From Pirellulales bacterium (GTDB taxonomy: Bacteria; Planctomycetota; Planctomycetia; Pirellulales; JALHLM01), in assembly GCA_022844585.1 (NCBI GenBank), contig JALHLM010000016.1, positions 1-26,022 on the forward strand: a stretch of DNA of 26,022 bases, in the 5' to 3' direction. Position numbers and translations under genes: made by a program. The notes under the pieces were generated by a model. The model was not told where the DNA came from. It worked only from the letters and a program-made list of their open reading frames with translations, and searched no databases. Of the stretch, positions 8,779-15,879 are shown piece by piece (the first letter of the stretch is position 1; each line of letters opens with the position of its first letter).

Positions 8779-8833
8779 ATGGGCGTTCCTTTTTCGTTGT
8801 TTTCCCTTGCTTGGTGAGCTCTACCTGGATGGC

Positions 8834-9181
8834 TCACAGCGATCCCCAACTTCGACGTCGTGCGCAGACCGCGCAATATCGGGCGTAAGGCAGGGCTTCC
8901 AATCGTTCGTGGGCAATATCCTTCTTGCAGTCTTCACACTTCCCGAACGCGCCACGTTGGATTCGCCCGAGCGCTTCCGTCACTTCTTCCATGAGGTCCC
9001 GTTCAGCCTTGGCAACCGTCACGTCTTGCTCGTAGCCGCGGAAATCACGGTCCGCAGGCACTCCACCCTCGTCTGCGAGATGCCGTTCGTTTTCCGAGCA
9101 TACCGCGCCGTGTCGCTCGTGCAGTTGGTACTTTAGGACCAGTAGTCGCTTGCGAAGTTGGTTCACCTCAGCCGATCGCAT
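8834..9181 (-). CDS. DksA/TraR-type C4 zinc-finger protein
   Basis: A 115-aa protein of the DksA/TraR family. The N-terminal half is a helical hairpin (RSAEVNQLRKRLLVLKYQL, later ERDLMEEVTEALGRIQRG), and the C-terminal half holds the four-cysteine finger: CEDC at about 84-87 and CAVC at about 105-108, with the family phrase GKCEDCKKDI...RLEALPYARYC. Known members bind RNA polymerase in the secondary channel and, with or without ppGpp, adjust transcription under stress; in planctomycetes several short paralogues are usual. I chose the ATG at 9181 because AAGGAG lies 6 bases before it and homology starts there; the frame is open up to 9322 but without similarity. It is the first gene of a likely operon with baeRF and is divergent from groEL. 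Confidence 0.9.
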   Translation of the reverse strand: MRSAEVNQLRKRLLVLKYQLHERHGAVCSENERHLADEGGVPADRDFRGYEQDVTVAKAERDLMEEVTEALGRIQRGAFGKCEDCKKDIAHERLEALPYARYCAVCARRRSWGSL

Positions 9182-9562
9182 GCGTGGCTCCTTGCGCAAG
9201 TGCGGCAATGGACAAGCATAGACGTGAAAGCAGCGAATCCTATGCCGCCCGCGAAGTGCCCCAGCGGAGTCTGCCACATTCGTCGCGTAGTGTGCTCTCC
9301 TCATCAGCGATCCTCGGCACAACGGCCATTCTTCATGATTTCAGACGAAACTGTGCAGCATTCGCGTAAATCGGTCGCTGGCTTGTCACAGCCAGGATCG
9401 CGCGCAGGAGACGTCGAACGTGCGGAATCGCTCGCAGCGCAGAATTGTTATTGAGCGAATCGTCCGCCCGTCCATTCTCGGAACCGCGTATTGTCGGCCC
9501 AATCGCCTTTTCCCTTATTGGCATGCCGCTTGCTACTTGTAGCTTGCATCTGGAGGCTAATC
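9182..9562. other. Divergent regulatory region between the DksA-like gene and groEL
   Basis: About 380 bases without a gene. On the groEL side it holds a -24/-12 promoter match (9518-9534). I found no CIRCE element (TTAGCACTC inverted repeat) and no clear sigma-32 type sequence. On the minus side a GG-N10-GC spacing (TGGGGCACTTCGCGGGC) exists near the DksA start but its -12 half is poor. Confidence 0.5.
9518..9534 (+). promoter_or_regulatory. Sigma-54-like (-24/-12) promoter of groEL
   Basis: TTGGCATGCCGCTTGCT fits the sigma-54 consensus TTGGCACGRNNNTTGCW at nearly every position; the deviations are T for C in the -24 box and C for the purine. GG and GC are exactly 10 bases apart, as required. 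Transcription would begin near 9546, about 17 bases before the groEL ATG and just upstream of the CTGGAGG ribosome site at 9550-9556. This is a sequence match only. An activator binding site was not identified. Confidence 0.5.
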
Positions 9563-11188
9563 ATGAATGCCAAACATCTACTCTTTCGAGCCGAAGCCCG
9601 CGAAAAGCTGTTGCGAGGCGCCACCGCCCTGGCGGATGCGGTGCGCGTCACAGTCGGCCCGAAATCGAAATGCGTGCTGCTCGAAAAGAAATGGGGGCAT
9701 CCTGTTGTCTGCAATGACGGGGTAACGATCGCGAAGGAGGTGGAGCTCAAGGATCCCGAGGAAAACCTGGGCGCCCGGATGCTACGCGAGGCGGCCGAAA
9801 AGACGGGCGAAGCGGTCGGCGACGGCACCAGCACTTCCACTATTCTGGCGCACGCAATTTACGCCGATGGCCTGCGCAATATCGCCGCGGGCGCCAGCGC
9901 GATTGACTTGAAGCGCGGTCTCGATCGTGGATTGAAAGTCGCGGTCGAGACGATTCGATCGTTATCCCGCCCGGTGGCGAGCCGCCAGGAAAAGGCTCAG
10001 GTGGCCACGATCTCCGGGCACAACGATCCCGCGCTCGGCGACCTGGTTGCCGAAGCCATGGAGCGAGTCGGTGGCGAAGGCGTTGTTTCGGTGGAGGAGG
10101 CCAAGGGGACCGAAACGCTGCTGGAAGTGGTCGAGGGAATGCAATTCGATCGCGGCTACCTCTCGCCCTACTTCATCACGGACGCGGAAAAAATGGAGGC
10201 CGTGATTGAGGAGCCGGTGATTCTCCTGTACGAGAAGAAAGTCAGCAGTCTCAAAGATTTCCTTCCGCTCTTAGAGCAGGTCGTCCAGCTGCACAAGCCG
10301 TTGGTGGTGATCGCTGAAGACGTCGAGGGAGAAGCTCTGGCGACGCTTGTTGTCAATAAGCTTCGAGGCGTCCTGGCCTGCGCGGCCGTCAAGGCGCCCG
10401 GCTACGGCGATCGGCGCAAGGGTATGATGCAGGACATCGCGATCCTCACGGGCGGGCAGTTTGTGGCCGAAGAGTTGGGAGTCAAGCTCGATGCACTCAA
10501 GCTCACGGACCTCGGGCGCGCGACCCGCGTCGTGCTGGATAAAGACAATACGACGATCATTGGCGGCGCTGGCAACAAGGCCGCCATCGCTGGGCGCTGC
10601 GATGAGTTGCGCAAACAAATGGAGAAGACGACCTCGGACTATGATCGAGAAAAGCTCGAAGAAAGACTGGCCAAGCTGGCCGGTGGCGTGGCGGTGATTC
10701 GCGTCGGTGCGCCGTCGGAAGCCGAAATGAAAAGCCGCAAAGAGGCGCTGGACGACGCCATCAGCGCCACGAAGGCCGCGATCGCGGAAGGGATTGTTCC
10801 AGGCGGAGGCCTGACGCTGTTGCGCGCCATCAATGCCCTCGAACTGGACGAAGCAAAGTGCGAAGGGGACGAGCGCACTGGAATTCGCATTCTGAAGCGC
10901 GCGTTGGAAGCGCCGACTCGCCAAATCGCGGAGAACTCGTCCGCCGACGGGGGAGTCGTCGTGGGACAAATGCGCACCGGGACTGACAACTACGGTTTCG
11001 ATGCGGCCACCGGAAAATATGTCGATCTCATCAGCGCCGGCATCATTGATCCTACGAAAGTCGTACGACTGGCACTGGAAAACGCCGTCTCTGTGGCGGG
11101 CGTGCTGCTGCTGACTGAGGCCACGCTGACCGAATGGCCGGAGCCGAAAGGCGAGCCGCTGCGTCGCGGCGAATACGCAGAGGAATAG
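9563..11188 (+). CDS. groEL: 60-kDa chaperonin GroEL, divergent paralogue
   Basis: A 541-aa group I chaperonin, normal in length and aligned without gaps at the N-terminus to E. coli GroEL. Conserved parts: T30-VGPK-K34, DGVTIAKE, GDGTSTSTIL (ATP site, normally GDGTTTATVL), RGYLSPYF and the LPLLEQV helix of the apical domain (GroES and substrate contact), AEDVEGEALATLVVN, APGYGDRRK, DDAISATKAAIAEGIVPGGG including the catalytic Asp, and SAGIIDPTKVVR. Two differences stand out. GPKG is GPKS (residue 35), with Cys at 37. The C-terminus ends in PLRRGEYAEE, without the Gly-Gly-Met repeats that line the cavity floor. No groES lies in this window. CTGGAGG at -7 supports the ATG at 9563. The gene opens a plus-strand series with a coiled-coil gene, hsp20 and galT, so it is probably a stress-specific second or third copy that would use a co-chaperonin encoded elsewhere. 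Confidence 0.95.
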   Translation: MNAKHLLFRAEAREKLLRGATALADAVRVTVGPKSKCVLLEKKWGHPVVCNDGVTIAKEVELKDPEENLGARMLREAAEKTGEAVGDGTSTSTILAHAIYADGLRNIAAGASAIDLKRGLDRGLKVAVETIRSLSRPVASRQEKAQVATISGHNDPALGDLVAEAMERVGGEGVVSVEEAKGTETLLEVVEGMQFDRGYLSPYFITDAEKMEAVIEEPVILLYEKKVSSLKDFLPLLEQVVQLHKPLVVIAEDVEGEALATLVVNKLRGVLACAAVKAPGYGDRRKGMMQDIAILTGGQFVAEELGVKLDALKLTDLGRATRVVLDKDNTTIIGGAGNKAAIAGRCDELRKQMEKTTSDYDREKLEERLAKLAGGVAVIRVGAPSEAEMKSRKEALDDAISATKAAIAEGIVPGGGLTLLRAINALELDEAKCEGDERTGIRILKRALEAPTRQIAENSSADGGVVVGQMRTGTDNYGFDAATGKYVDLISAGIIDPTKVVRLALENAVSVAGVLLLTEATLTEWPEPKGEPLRRGEYAEE

Positions 11189-11241
11189 CAGTCGCTCGGC
11201 GAGGACACCAAGTCAATTCACTACTTTTGAAAGGCATGACC

Positions 11242-11649
11242 ATGAGCGCCACCGGCCATCTGAAAATGCACCAGGACCATCTTGCCTGGCAGGCGGAATT
11301 CCGATCCTGGCAGGAAGACCTCCAAGCGTGGCAATCGGAAGTCGCACAAGTCAAAGCCAGCTTGCCGACACTGGAAATGGCGATTGACGCACACGCCCAT
11401 GCCGTGGTCGAAAAACTTGCGCTCATGCAGGATGCCGAAAGACACGTTGGAGCGCATGAAGAGGCGCTTGCGGACTACGAAAAGGGCGAGACCGCGCAAC
11501 GCCTCATTGGTATGGCCGGCGAACACACGGAACAAGTCGCCAAACAAGAGCAATTGCGCGAAACTCATCAAGCGTTCGCCCACCGCCATCGTGAGTTGCT
11601 CGCACATTGGCGTAGGTTCACGAAGTTACTAATCCCGCCCGGCACGTGA
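11242..11649 (+). CDS. Trp-rich coiled-coil protein of unknown function
   Basis: A 135-aa, probably cytoplasmic protein with no signal peptide or membrane segment and no family I recognise. Nearly all of it should be helical: an N-terminal part with regularly spaced aromatic residues (HLAWQAEFRSWQEDLQAWQ, about residues 10-28), a long amphipathic middle (VAQVKASLPTLEMAIDAHAH) and a final charged helix (ETHQAFAHRHRELLAHWRRF). The ribosome site GAAAGG lies 7 bases before the ATG at 11242 but only 1 base before the ATG at 11236, so the second ATG is preferred. It starts 53 bases after groEL and precedes hsp20 by 106 bases, so it is probably co-expressed with the chaperones. It could be a structural or adaptor partner for them; that role is a guess from context. 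Confidence 0.75.
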   Translation: MSATGHLKMHQDHLAWQAEFRSWQEDLQAWQSEVAQVKASLPTLEMAIDAHAHAVVEKLALMQDAERHVGAHEEALADYEKGETAQRLIGMAGEHTEQVAKQEQLRETHQAFAHRHRELLAHWRRFTKLLIPPGT

Positions 11650-11715
11650 GCCGCACGGTGCGAACTGTAGGATGACGACGCCTCGCGACTATGCGTGGCG
11701 GTCGAATCATCGACG

Positions 11716-11721
11716 TATAAT
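11716..11721 (+). promoter_or_regulatory. Possible -10 box upstream of hsp20
   Basis: A perfect TATAAT sits 35 bases before the hsp20 ATG in otherwise GC-rich sequence. No convincing TTGACA-type box is seen 16-18 bases upstream, so this is a partial promoter match that would give hsp20 and galT a start independent of groEL. Confidence 0.35.
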
Positions 11722-11755
11722 CACCGCCATCAACACTTGAAAATGGAGTTCCGCG

Positions 11756-12223
11756 ATGACCGCCGCCGCCACTAAGCAAACCGCCGCCGCCCCACGTCGC
11801 ACTTGGGTTCCTCAACCTCTGCAAACGCTTCGTGAGGAGATTGATTCCCTGTACAACCAGGCCTTAGGGGAAGCCGAAGGGTGGCTCTCGCCCCGCATGT
11901 TCTTTCCGACGCTCGACGTACATGAGACGGATGACGCCATTCTCGTCGAAGTCGACCTGCCGGGCGTCCGCCCGAATGATGTAAACGTGCATGTGAACGA
12001 GCACGTGCTCACAATCCGAGGCGAACGTTCGATTGCGCCGCGAGAGACCAAAGTGACGCACAAGCTGGAACGGCGACGAGGAACGTTCTCGCGCTCGGTG
12101 CCCCTGCCCAGTCCCGTGCAGGAAGACAAAGTCATGGCGGAATACCGGGATGGAGTGTTGACCGTGACGCTTCCCAAGACGGCGGAAGCCCGGGGAAGAA
12201 AAGTTCCTGTTCAAGCCACATAA
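11756..12223 (+). CDS. Hsp20/alpha-crystallin small heat-shock protein (first copy)
   Basis: A 155-aa small heat-shock protein, an ATP-independent holdase that keeps unfolding proteins soluble. The N-terminal arm (about 1-45) is Ala-rich, then helical (LREEIDSLYNQALGEAE). The alpha-crystallin domain runs from about 48 to 148: FPTLDVHETDDAILVEVDLP, GVRPNDVNVHVNEHVLTIRG, FSRSVPLPSPVQEDKVMAEY, and the hallmark GVLTVTLPK. The C-terminal tail is short and ends VPVQAT, offering only a weak version of the I-x-I anchoring motif. GGAG 8 bases before the ATG serves as ribosome site. The gene is followed by galT after only 16 bases. A second hsp20 lies at 15031-15519 and is quite different in sequence, so the two are not a recent tandem duplication. 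Confidence 0.95.
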   Translation: MTAAATKQTAAAPRRTWVPQPLQTLREEIDSLYNQALGEAEGWLSPRMFFPTLDVHETDDAILVEVDLPGVRPNDVNVHVNEHVLTIRGERSIAPRETKVTHKLERRRGTFSRSVPLPSPVQEDKVMAEYRDGVLTVTLPKTAEARGRKVPVQAT

Positions 12224-12239
12224 AGCAGAGGAGCACGGC

Positions 12240-13250
12240 ATGTCCGTCCTGCGGCTCGACGAAACGACCGGTGACTGGGTGGTGTTTGCGCCAAGTCGCC
12301 GTCTGCGGCCGCACGACGGACACACGACGCCCGCCGCCGATGCTCGTTCTCTTGCGCCAGAGTGCCCTTTCTGTCCCGGTAACGAAGCGCTCACTCCGCC
12401 GGAAATTCATGCCGTCCGCGACAGGGGAGGCGGCGCGTGGCAAGTTCGCGTGATCGCCAACAAGTTTCCCGCGCTCACAATTGAAGAAGATACGGCTCGC
12501 GAGCGCGACGAGCATGAGTTTAATTCGATGGGAGGCTGTGGCGCGCATGAAGTGATTGTGGAGTCAACCCATCACAGTCTCTTCTTGGCGCAGCATCCCG
12601 CGAGCCACATCGAAGTAATCCTGGGAGCGCTTCAAGATCGCTATCGCGACCTGATGCGGGACTTTCGCTTTCAGACCGTGGTGATTTTCAAGAATCACGG
12701 TGTGGATGCCGGCACTTCACTTGCGCATCCCCATTGGCAACTCGTGGCCACGCCGGTTGTGCCGCGGCTACTGCGGGCCAAGCATGTCACTGCAACGGAG
12801 TATTTTGATCGCACCGGGCATTGCCTGTACTGCGTCCTCCGCGACCGCGAAATGGCGGCGGCGGAACGAGTGCTGGCCACGAACGAGCACTTCGTGGCAT
12901 TCCTCCCGTTCGCTTCGCATATGCCATTTGAAACCTGGATCGTGCCCCGCTTTCACCAGGCATCCTTCACACAACTGCGACGGGAACGCTTTCGTCCTTT
13001 GGCGGAAATTCTCAAGGCAGTGCTGCTCAAGCTATATACCGGACTCGATAATCCCGCCTTCAACTTAACCATCGACGACGTGCCAAGGGGCGATGAGGAC
13101 AAGGAGTATTTTCTCTGGCATATCCGCATCCTGCCGCGCCTCGCCACACCGGCGGGATTCGAATTGGGCAGTGGCATGTCAATCAATACAGTGCTGCCGG
13201 AGGACGCGGCCGAATTTCTCGGACGAGTTCCTGTGGCGGATTCACTTTAG
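12240..13250 (+). CDS. galT: Galactose-1-phosphate uridylyltransferase
   Basis: A 336-aa GalT of the histidine-triad superfamily, transferring UMP between UDP-glucose and galactose-1-phosphate in the Leloir pathway. Zinc ligands are visible as CPFC at 42-45, with HH at 111-112 and H163; the active-site motif is HPHWQ at 163-167, with H165 as the expected nucleophile (H166 in E. coli). The N-terminal LDETTGDWVVFAPSR and the later FLPFASHMPFETWIVPRFHQ are also typical. A second CxxC-type pair, CLYC (about 199-202), is as found in the bacterial/archaeal-type enzymes. GAGGAG precedes the ATG. It lies 16 bases after hsp20 and 18 before the YbaK-like gene, an odd setting: there is no galK, galE or galM nearby. 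It may act on nucleotide sugars or glycogen intermediates during stress; related nucleotidyl or nucleotide-sugar transferases cannot be excluded. Confidence 0.92.
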   Translation: MSVLRLDETTGDWVVFAPSRRLRPHDGHTTPAADARSLAPECPFCPGNEALTPPEIHAVRDRGGGAWQVRVIANKFPALTIEEDTARERDEHEFNSMGGCGAHEVIVESTHHSLFLAQHPASHIEVILGALQDRYRDLMRDFRFQTVVIFKNHGVDAGTSLAHPHWQLVATPVVPRLLRAKHVTATEYFDRTGHCLYCVLRDREMAAAERVLATNEHFVAFLPFASHMPFETWIVPRFHQASFTQLRRERFRPLAEILKAVLLKLYTGLDNPAFNLTIDDVPRGDEDKEYFLWHIRILPRLATPAGFELGSGMSINTVLPEDAAEFLGRVPVADSL

Positions 13251-13268
13251 CATGCGGAGCCGAATATC

Positions 13269-13778
13269 ATGAACATCCAACAATTCTTGAACGAAAACAA
13301 CGTGCCCTTTACCGTCCAAACACACCCGGACACCTTTGACTCGCAACATCTGGCGCAGCAGCTGCATGAACCGGGAAAGCACGTGGTCAAGACAGTGCTG
13401 CTCCGCGCCAATCATGGTTTCACCTATGTGGTCGCCGTGTTGCCGGCGACACATCATGTCGATCTGCCGCGGCTCAGCGAAGCGTTGGGGCACACGGAAT
13501 TGCATCTGGCCACGGCGATCGAGATCGCGAACTGCTGTCCCGAATGTGAATTTGGCGTGTTGCCGCCATTTGGATCCAAGTTCGCAATGAAGACCGTCGT
13601 GGACGAGACGCTGGCGCAGGACGAGGAGATCGTCATGCAGGGCAACTCGCGGCATGAGGCGATTCGCATGAAGTACCGAGATTACTACAATCTCGAGCGT
13701 CCGCTGATGGCCTCCTTCGCCATGCCGACGACCGGCGTGGAGAGTGGTCACACGGCAGACGAAGGCGCACACCGCTGA
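13269..13778 (+). CDS. YbaK/ProX-type aminoacyl-tRNA deacylase
   Basis: A 169-aa stand-alone YbaK/prolyl-tRNA editing domain, which in known members hydrolyses mischarged tRNAs such as Ala- or Cys-tRNA(Pro) in trans. Signature parts are the start VPFTVQTHPDTFDSQHLAQQ, then the KHVVKTVLLR strand containing the catalytic-type Lys, VLPATHHVDLPRLSEALG, and the GVLPPFGSKF loop that matches the conserved G-x-x-P/PFG element. The C-terminus, after NLERPLMASFA, is a short unstructured tail. It has a purine-rich stretch (GGAGCCGAATATC) before the ATG and starts 18 bases after galT, so the two are co-transcribed. The exact tRNA substrate cannot be told from sequence. In company with GroEL and Hsp20 it fits a translation-quality role under stress. 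Confidence 0.9.
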   Translation: MNIQQFLNENNVPFTVQTHPDTFDSQHLAQQLHEPGKHVVKTVLLRANHGFTYVVAVLPATHHVDLPRLSEALGHTELHLATAIEIANCCPECEFGVLPPFGSKFAMKTVVDETLAQDEEIVMQGNSRHEAIRMKYRDYYNLERPLMASFAMPTTGVESGHTADEGAHR

Positions 13779-13849
13779 TATGATCAATTGCGGGGAACCA
13801 CGCCACGCGCTGAATCGATTGATCCGTGATGTCAATAGGAGTCTGAGAA

Positions 13850-14779
13850 ATGGCCGAAATGCTCCGATTGCATCACCCCCAACTGGTTGCCGTCTGGCCC
13901 GGCATGGGCAACGTGGCGCTCAATGCCGGCGTCTACCTGCTGTCCAAGCTGAACATGTCACTGGTCGCGGAATTGCAACTCAATGAGCTGTTCGACGTCG
14001 AGCATGTCGAAGTGAAGAATGGTATTTTGCAGTTGGGACGGCGTCCGCGGAACCGCGTGTTTGTCTGGTCCGATCCAAGCGAACAGCGCGATCTTGTCGT
14101 GTTTCTTGGCGAGGCGCAGCCCGCGATGGGAAAGTACTCCTTCTGCCGTCAGTTGGTGGCATTCGCCAAGCAACACGGCATTGAGCGCGTCTACACGTTT
14201 GCAGCCATGGCGACGCAGATGCATCCCGAGCAGCCCTCGCGCGTGTTTGTGGCCGCGACGAATCAAGCTGGCCTGGACGAATGGACCAAGCATGAGGTGG
14301 AAGTTCTCGAAGATGGCCACGTCGGCGGACTCAACGGCATCTTGCTCGGCGTCGCAAAAGAACAGGAGTTGCACGGAGCGTGCCTGCTCGGCGAAATGCC
14401 CCATATCTTCAGCCAACTTCCGTTTCCTCAAGCCTCCTTGGCGATTCTCAAAGCGTTCTCGGCGGCCACGGGCATCGACGTCGACTTCACCGAGCTTGCC
14501 CTGCAAGCCGAGGCGACCGGCCAGCACTTGAGCGCGCTTCTGGCGCAAGTTCAACAGGCGTACGAACGTGAATCTACCGCTGAGGAAGAGGAGTTTCAGG
14601 CGGAACCGCCACCGGAGGAGCAGCTCAGCGCGGGGGCCCGCCGCCACGTCGAACAACTGTTCGAGCAGGCGGCGCACGATCGCTCGCGGGCGTTCGAACT
14701 CAAGCAAGAGTTAGACCGACTCGGCGTTTTCAAGGAATTCGAAGATCGCTTCTTGGATCTATTCAAGAAGGCGAGTTGA
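13850..14779 (+). CDS. PAC2 family protein (proteasome assembly chaperone-like)
   Basis: A 309-aa PAC2-family protein. The N-terminal domain is typical: LVAVWPGMGNVALNAGVYLL, then ELFDVEHVEVKNGILQL, VFVWSDPSEQRDLVVFLGEAQP, YTFAAMATQMHP, and LNGILLGVAKEQELHGACLLGEMPH. The family is named after a eukaryotic proteasome assembly factor; its bacterial and archaeal members (DUF75) have no settled function. The C-terminal 80 residues are acidic and helical (TAEEEEFQAEPPPEEQLSAG, then FELKQELDRLGVFKEFEDRF) and look like a coiled-coil extension. AGGAG before the ATG supports the start. It lies 71 bases after the YbaK-like gene, on the same strand, so it is probably the last gene of the operon or has a weak promoter of its own. 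Possible role: chaperone or adaptor for a compartmentalised protease, by family analogy only. Confidence 0.88.
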   Translation: MAEMLRLHHPQLVAVWPGMGNVALNAGVYLLSKLNMSLVAELQLNELFDVEHVEVKNGILQLGRRPRNRVFVWSDPSEQRDLVVFLGEAQPAMGKYSFCRQLVAFAKQHGIERVYTFAAMATQMHPEQPSRVFVAATNQAGLDEWTKHEVEVLEDGHVGGLNGILLGVAKEQELHGACLLGEMPHIFSQLPFPQASLAILKAFSAATGIDVDFTELALQAEATGQHLSALLAQVQQAYERESTAEEEEFQAEPPPEEQLSAGARRHVEQLFEQAAHDRSRAFELKQELDRLGVFKEFEDRFLDLFKKAS

Positions 14780-15030
14780 GATGCCGCGGCGCTCGGCTAT
14801 GCGTCGCTCACAATGTGCTGTCAGCCCCGGCCAGCCCTGTGCCGGCTAACGCCAAAGTGTGCGGTACGGTGCGTCGCATCCGTTGCCACCGCGCGCTTTG
14901 AAGCAAATCAACCTCGGGGCAGGTCAATGGGACCACCTTCCGGGTACGAGAGGGCGAGGCATACCCAACGGGGAAAACGCCGCGGTTGGTCGCCGGCCGA
15001 ATCGATCACTATTGAACAGGAGACAATGAC

Positions 15031-15519
15031 ATGACCAGCTTACTGCCTTGGCGGAGACAAAAAGGAAATCTGACAGCCGGCGGCGCGCCTCCCCGGCTCG
15101 ACGAGTTTCCCTTCGCGCTGAGTCGCCTGCGCGACGAGTTCGACCGGATGTTTGAGCGCATGGCGCGCGACGTTCCGGCGATGTGGGAAGGGAACGGTTG
15201 GCGTTGGGGGCTGGACATCGAAGATGAAGACAATGCCATCACCGTTCGAGCTGAGGCCCCGGGTTTCGAGGCCGGCGACTTCGACGTCCAGCTCTCCGAC
15301 AATACCTTGACCTTGCGGGCGGCGCGCAAGACGGAAACCAAAGACAAGGAAGGCCAGGCCCGCGAATACCGCGAGCAGGAATGCTACGAATCCGTGTTGT
15401 TGCCCCAAGGCGTCGACGCCAACAAGGTGGACGCGAAGTACCACAACGGCGTGTTGACTGTGACCTTGCCGAAGACCGCCGCCGCGATGGCCAAACGGAT
15501 CGCGGTGAAAAGCACGTGA
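15031..15519 (+). CDS. Hsp20/alpha-crystallin small heat-shock protein (second copy)
   Basis: A 162-aa small heat-shock protein. Its N-terminal arm has the often-seen LPWRRQKGNL opening and an amphipathic FALSRLRDEFDRMFERMARD segment. The alpha-crystallin domain runs from about 58 to 152 (WGLDIEDEDNAITVRAEAPG, FDVQLSDNTLTLRAARK, YESVLLPQGVDANKVDAKYH) and ends with GVLTVTLPKTAAA. The tail RIAVKST offers a degenerate I-x-V anchoring motif. The ribosome site CAGGAG lies about 9 bases before the ATG. It is 251 bases after the PAC2 gene, a gap without an ORF I trust; the gap includes a CCGGC/GCCGG hairpin near 14830 lacking a T-run. So it may be expressed from its own promoter. It differs from the first hsp20 in arm and loop, suggesting partners with different oligomeric behaviour. 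Confidence 0.95.
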   Translation: MTSLLPWRRQKGNLTAGGAPPRLDEFPFALSRLRDEFDRMFERMARDVPAMWEGNGWRWGLDIEDEDNAITVRAEAPGFEAGDFDVQLSDNTLTLRAARKTETKDKEGQAREYREQECYESVLLPQGVDANKVDAKYHNGVLTVTLPKTAAAMAKRIAVKST

Positions 15520-15879
15520 TTGCCTGGGCATGATTTATCTCGGCGCTCCTGCGGTTGACACGTGGCGCGTTGGCTGCGGTTTTTGGGGCAGCAACCGCTC
15601 AGGGGCGCCGTTTATGTTGATGGGATAGTCGGGTCTCTTCAAAAAAGGCCATGTCCAAGGCAATTGGAACAAGCTCGGACGGCGAACGCCGGGCGAGCAA
15701 ATTCAGCGCGTTGAATTGCTATGTGACGACTTGGTTTAGACGGAATACAGTGAAGCAATAATCGTTCGAAGGGGAGAACCAATTCACCTGTTTGAACGTA
15801 GTAACTATGGAGGGGCAGCAACAAGGGCCGCCGGGGCATGTCGCCCGGCAACCCCTAGCTTCAGTGGCCTAGCAAGAGG

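Noticed and set aside
9182..9562. CIRCE/HrcA operator before groEL
   Set aside because: No TTAGCACTC-N9-GAGTGCTAA inverted repeat or close variant is present.
14475..14495. Sequence GTCGACTTCACCGA in the PAC2 gene, like the reverse of the dispersed repeat core
   Set aside because: It is coding (DVDFTEL, within the PAC2 protein) and similarity does not extend beyond about 14 bases, so it is chance.
15650..15760. A 36-codon ORF inside the structured region
   Set aside because: No ribosome site, no recognisable similarity, and the region is dominated by inverted repeats.
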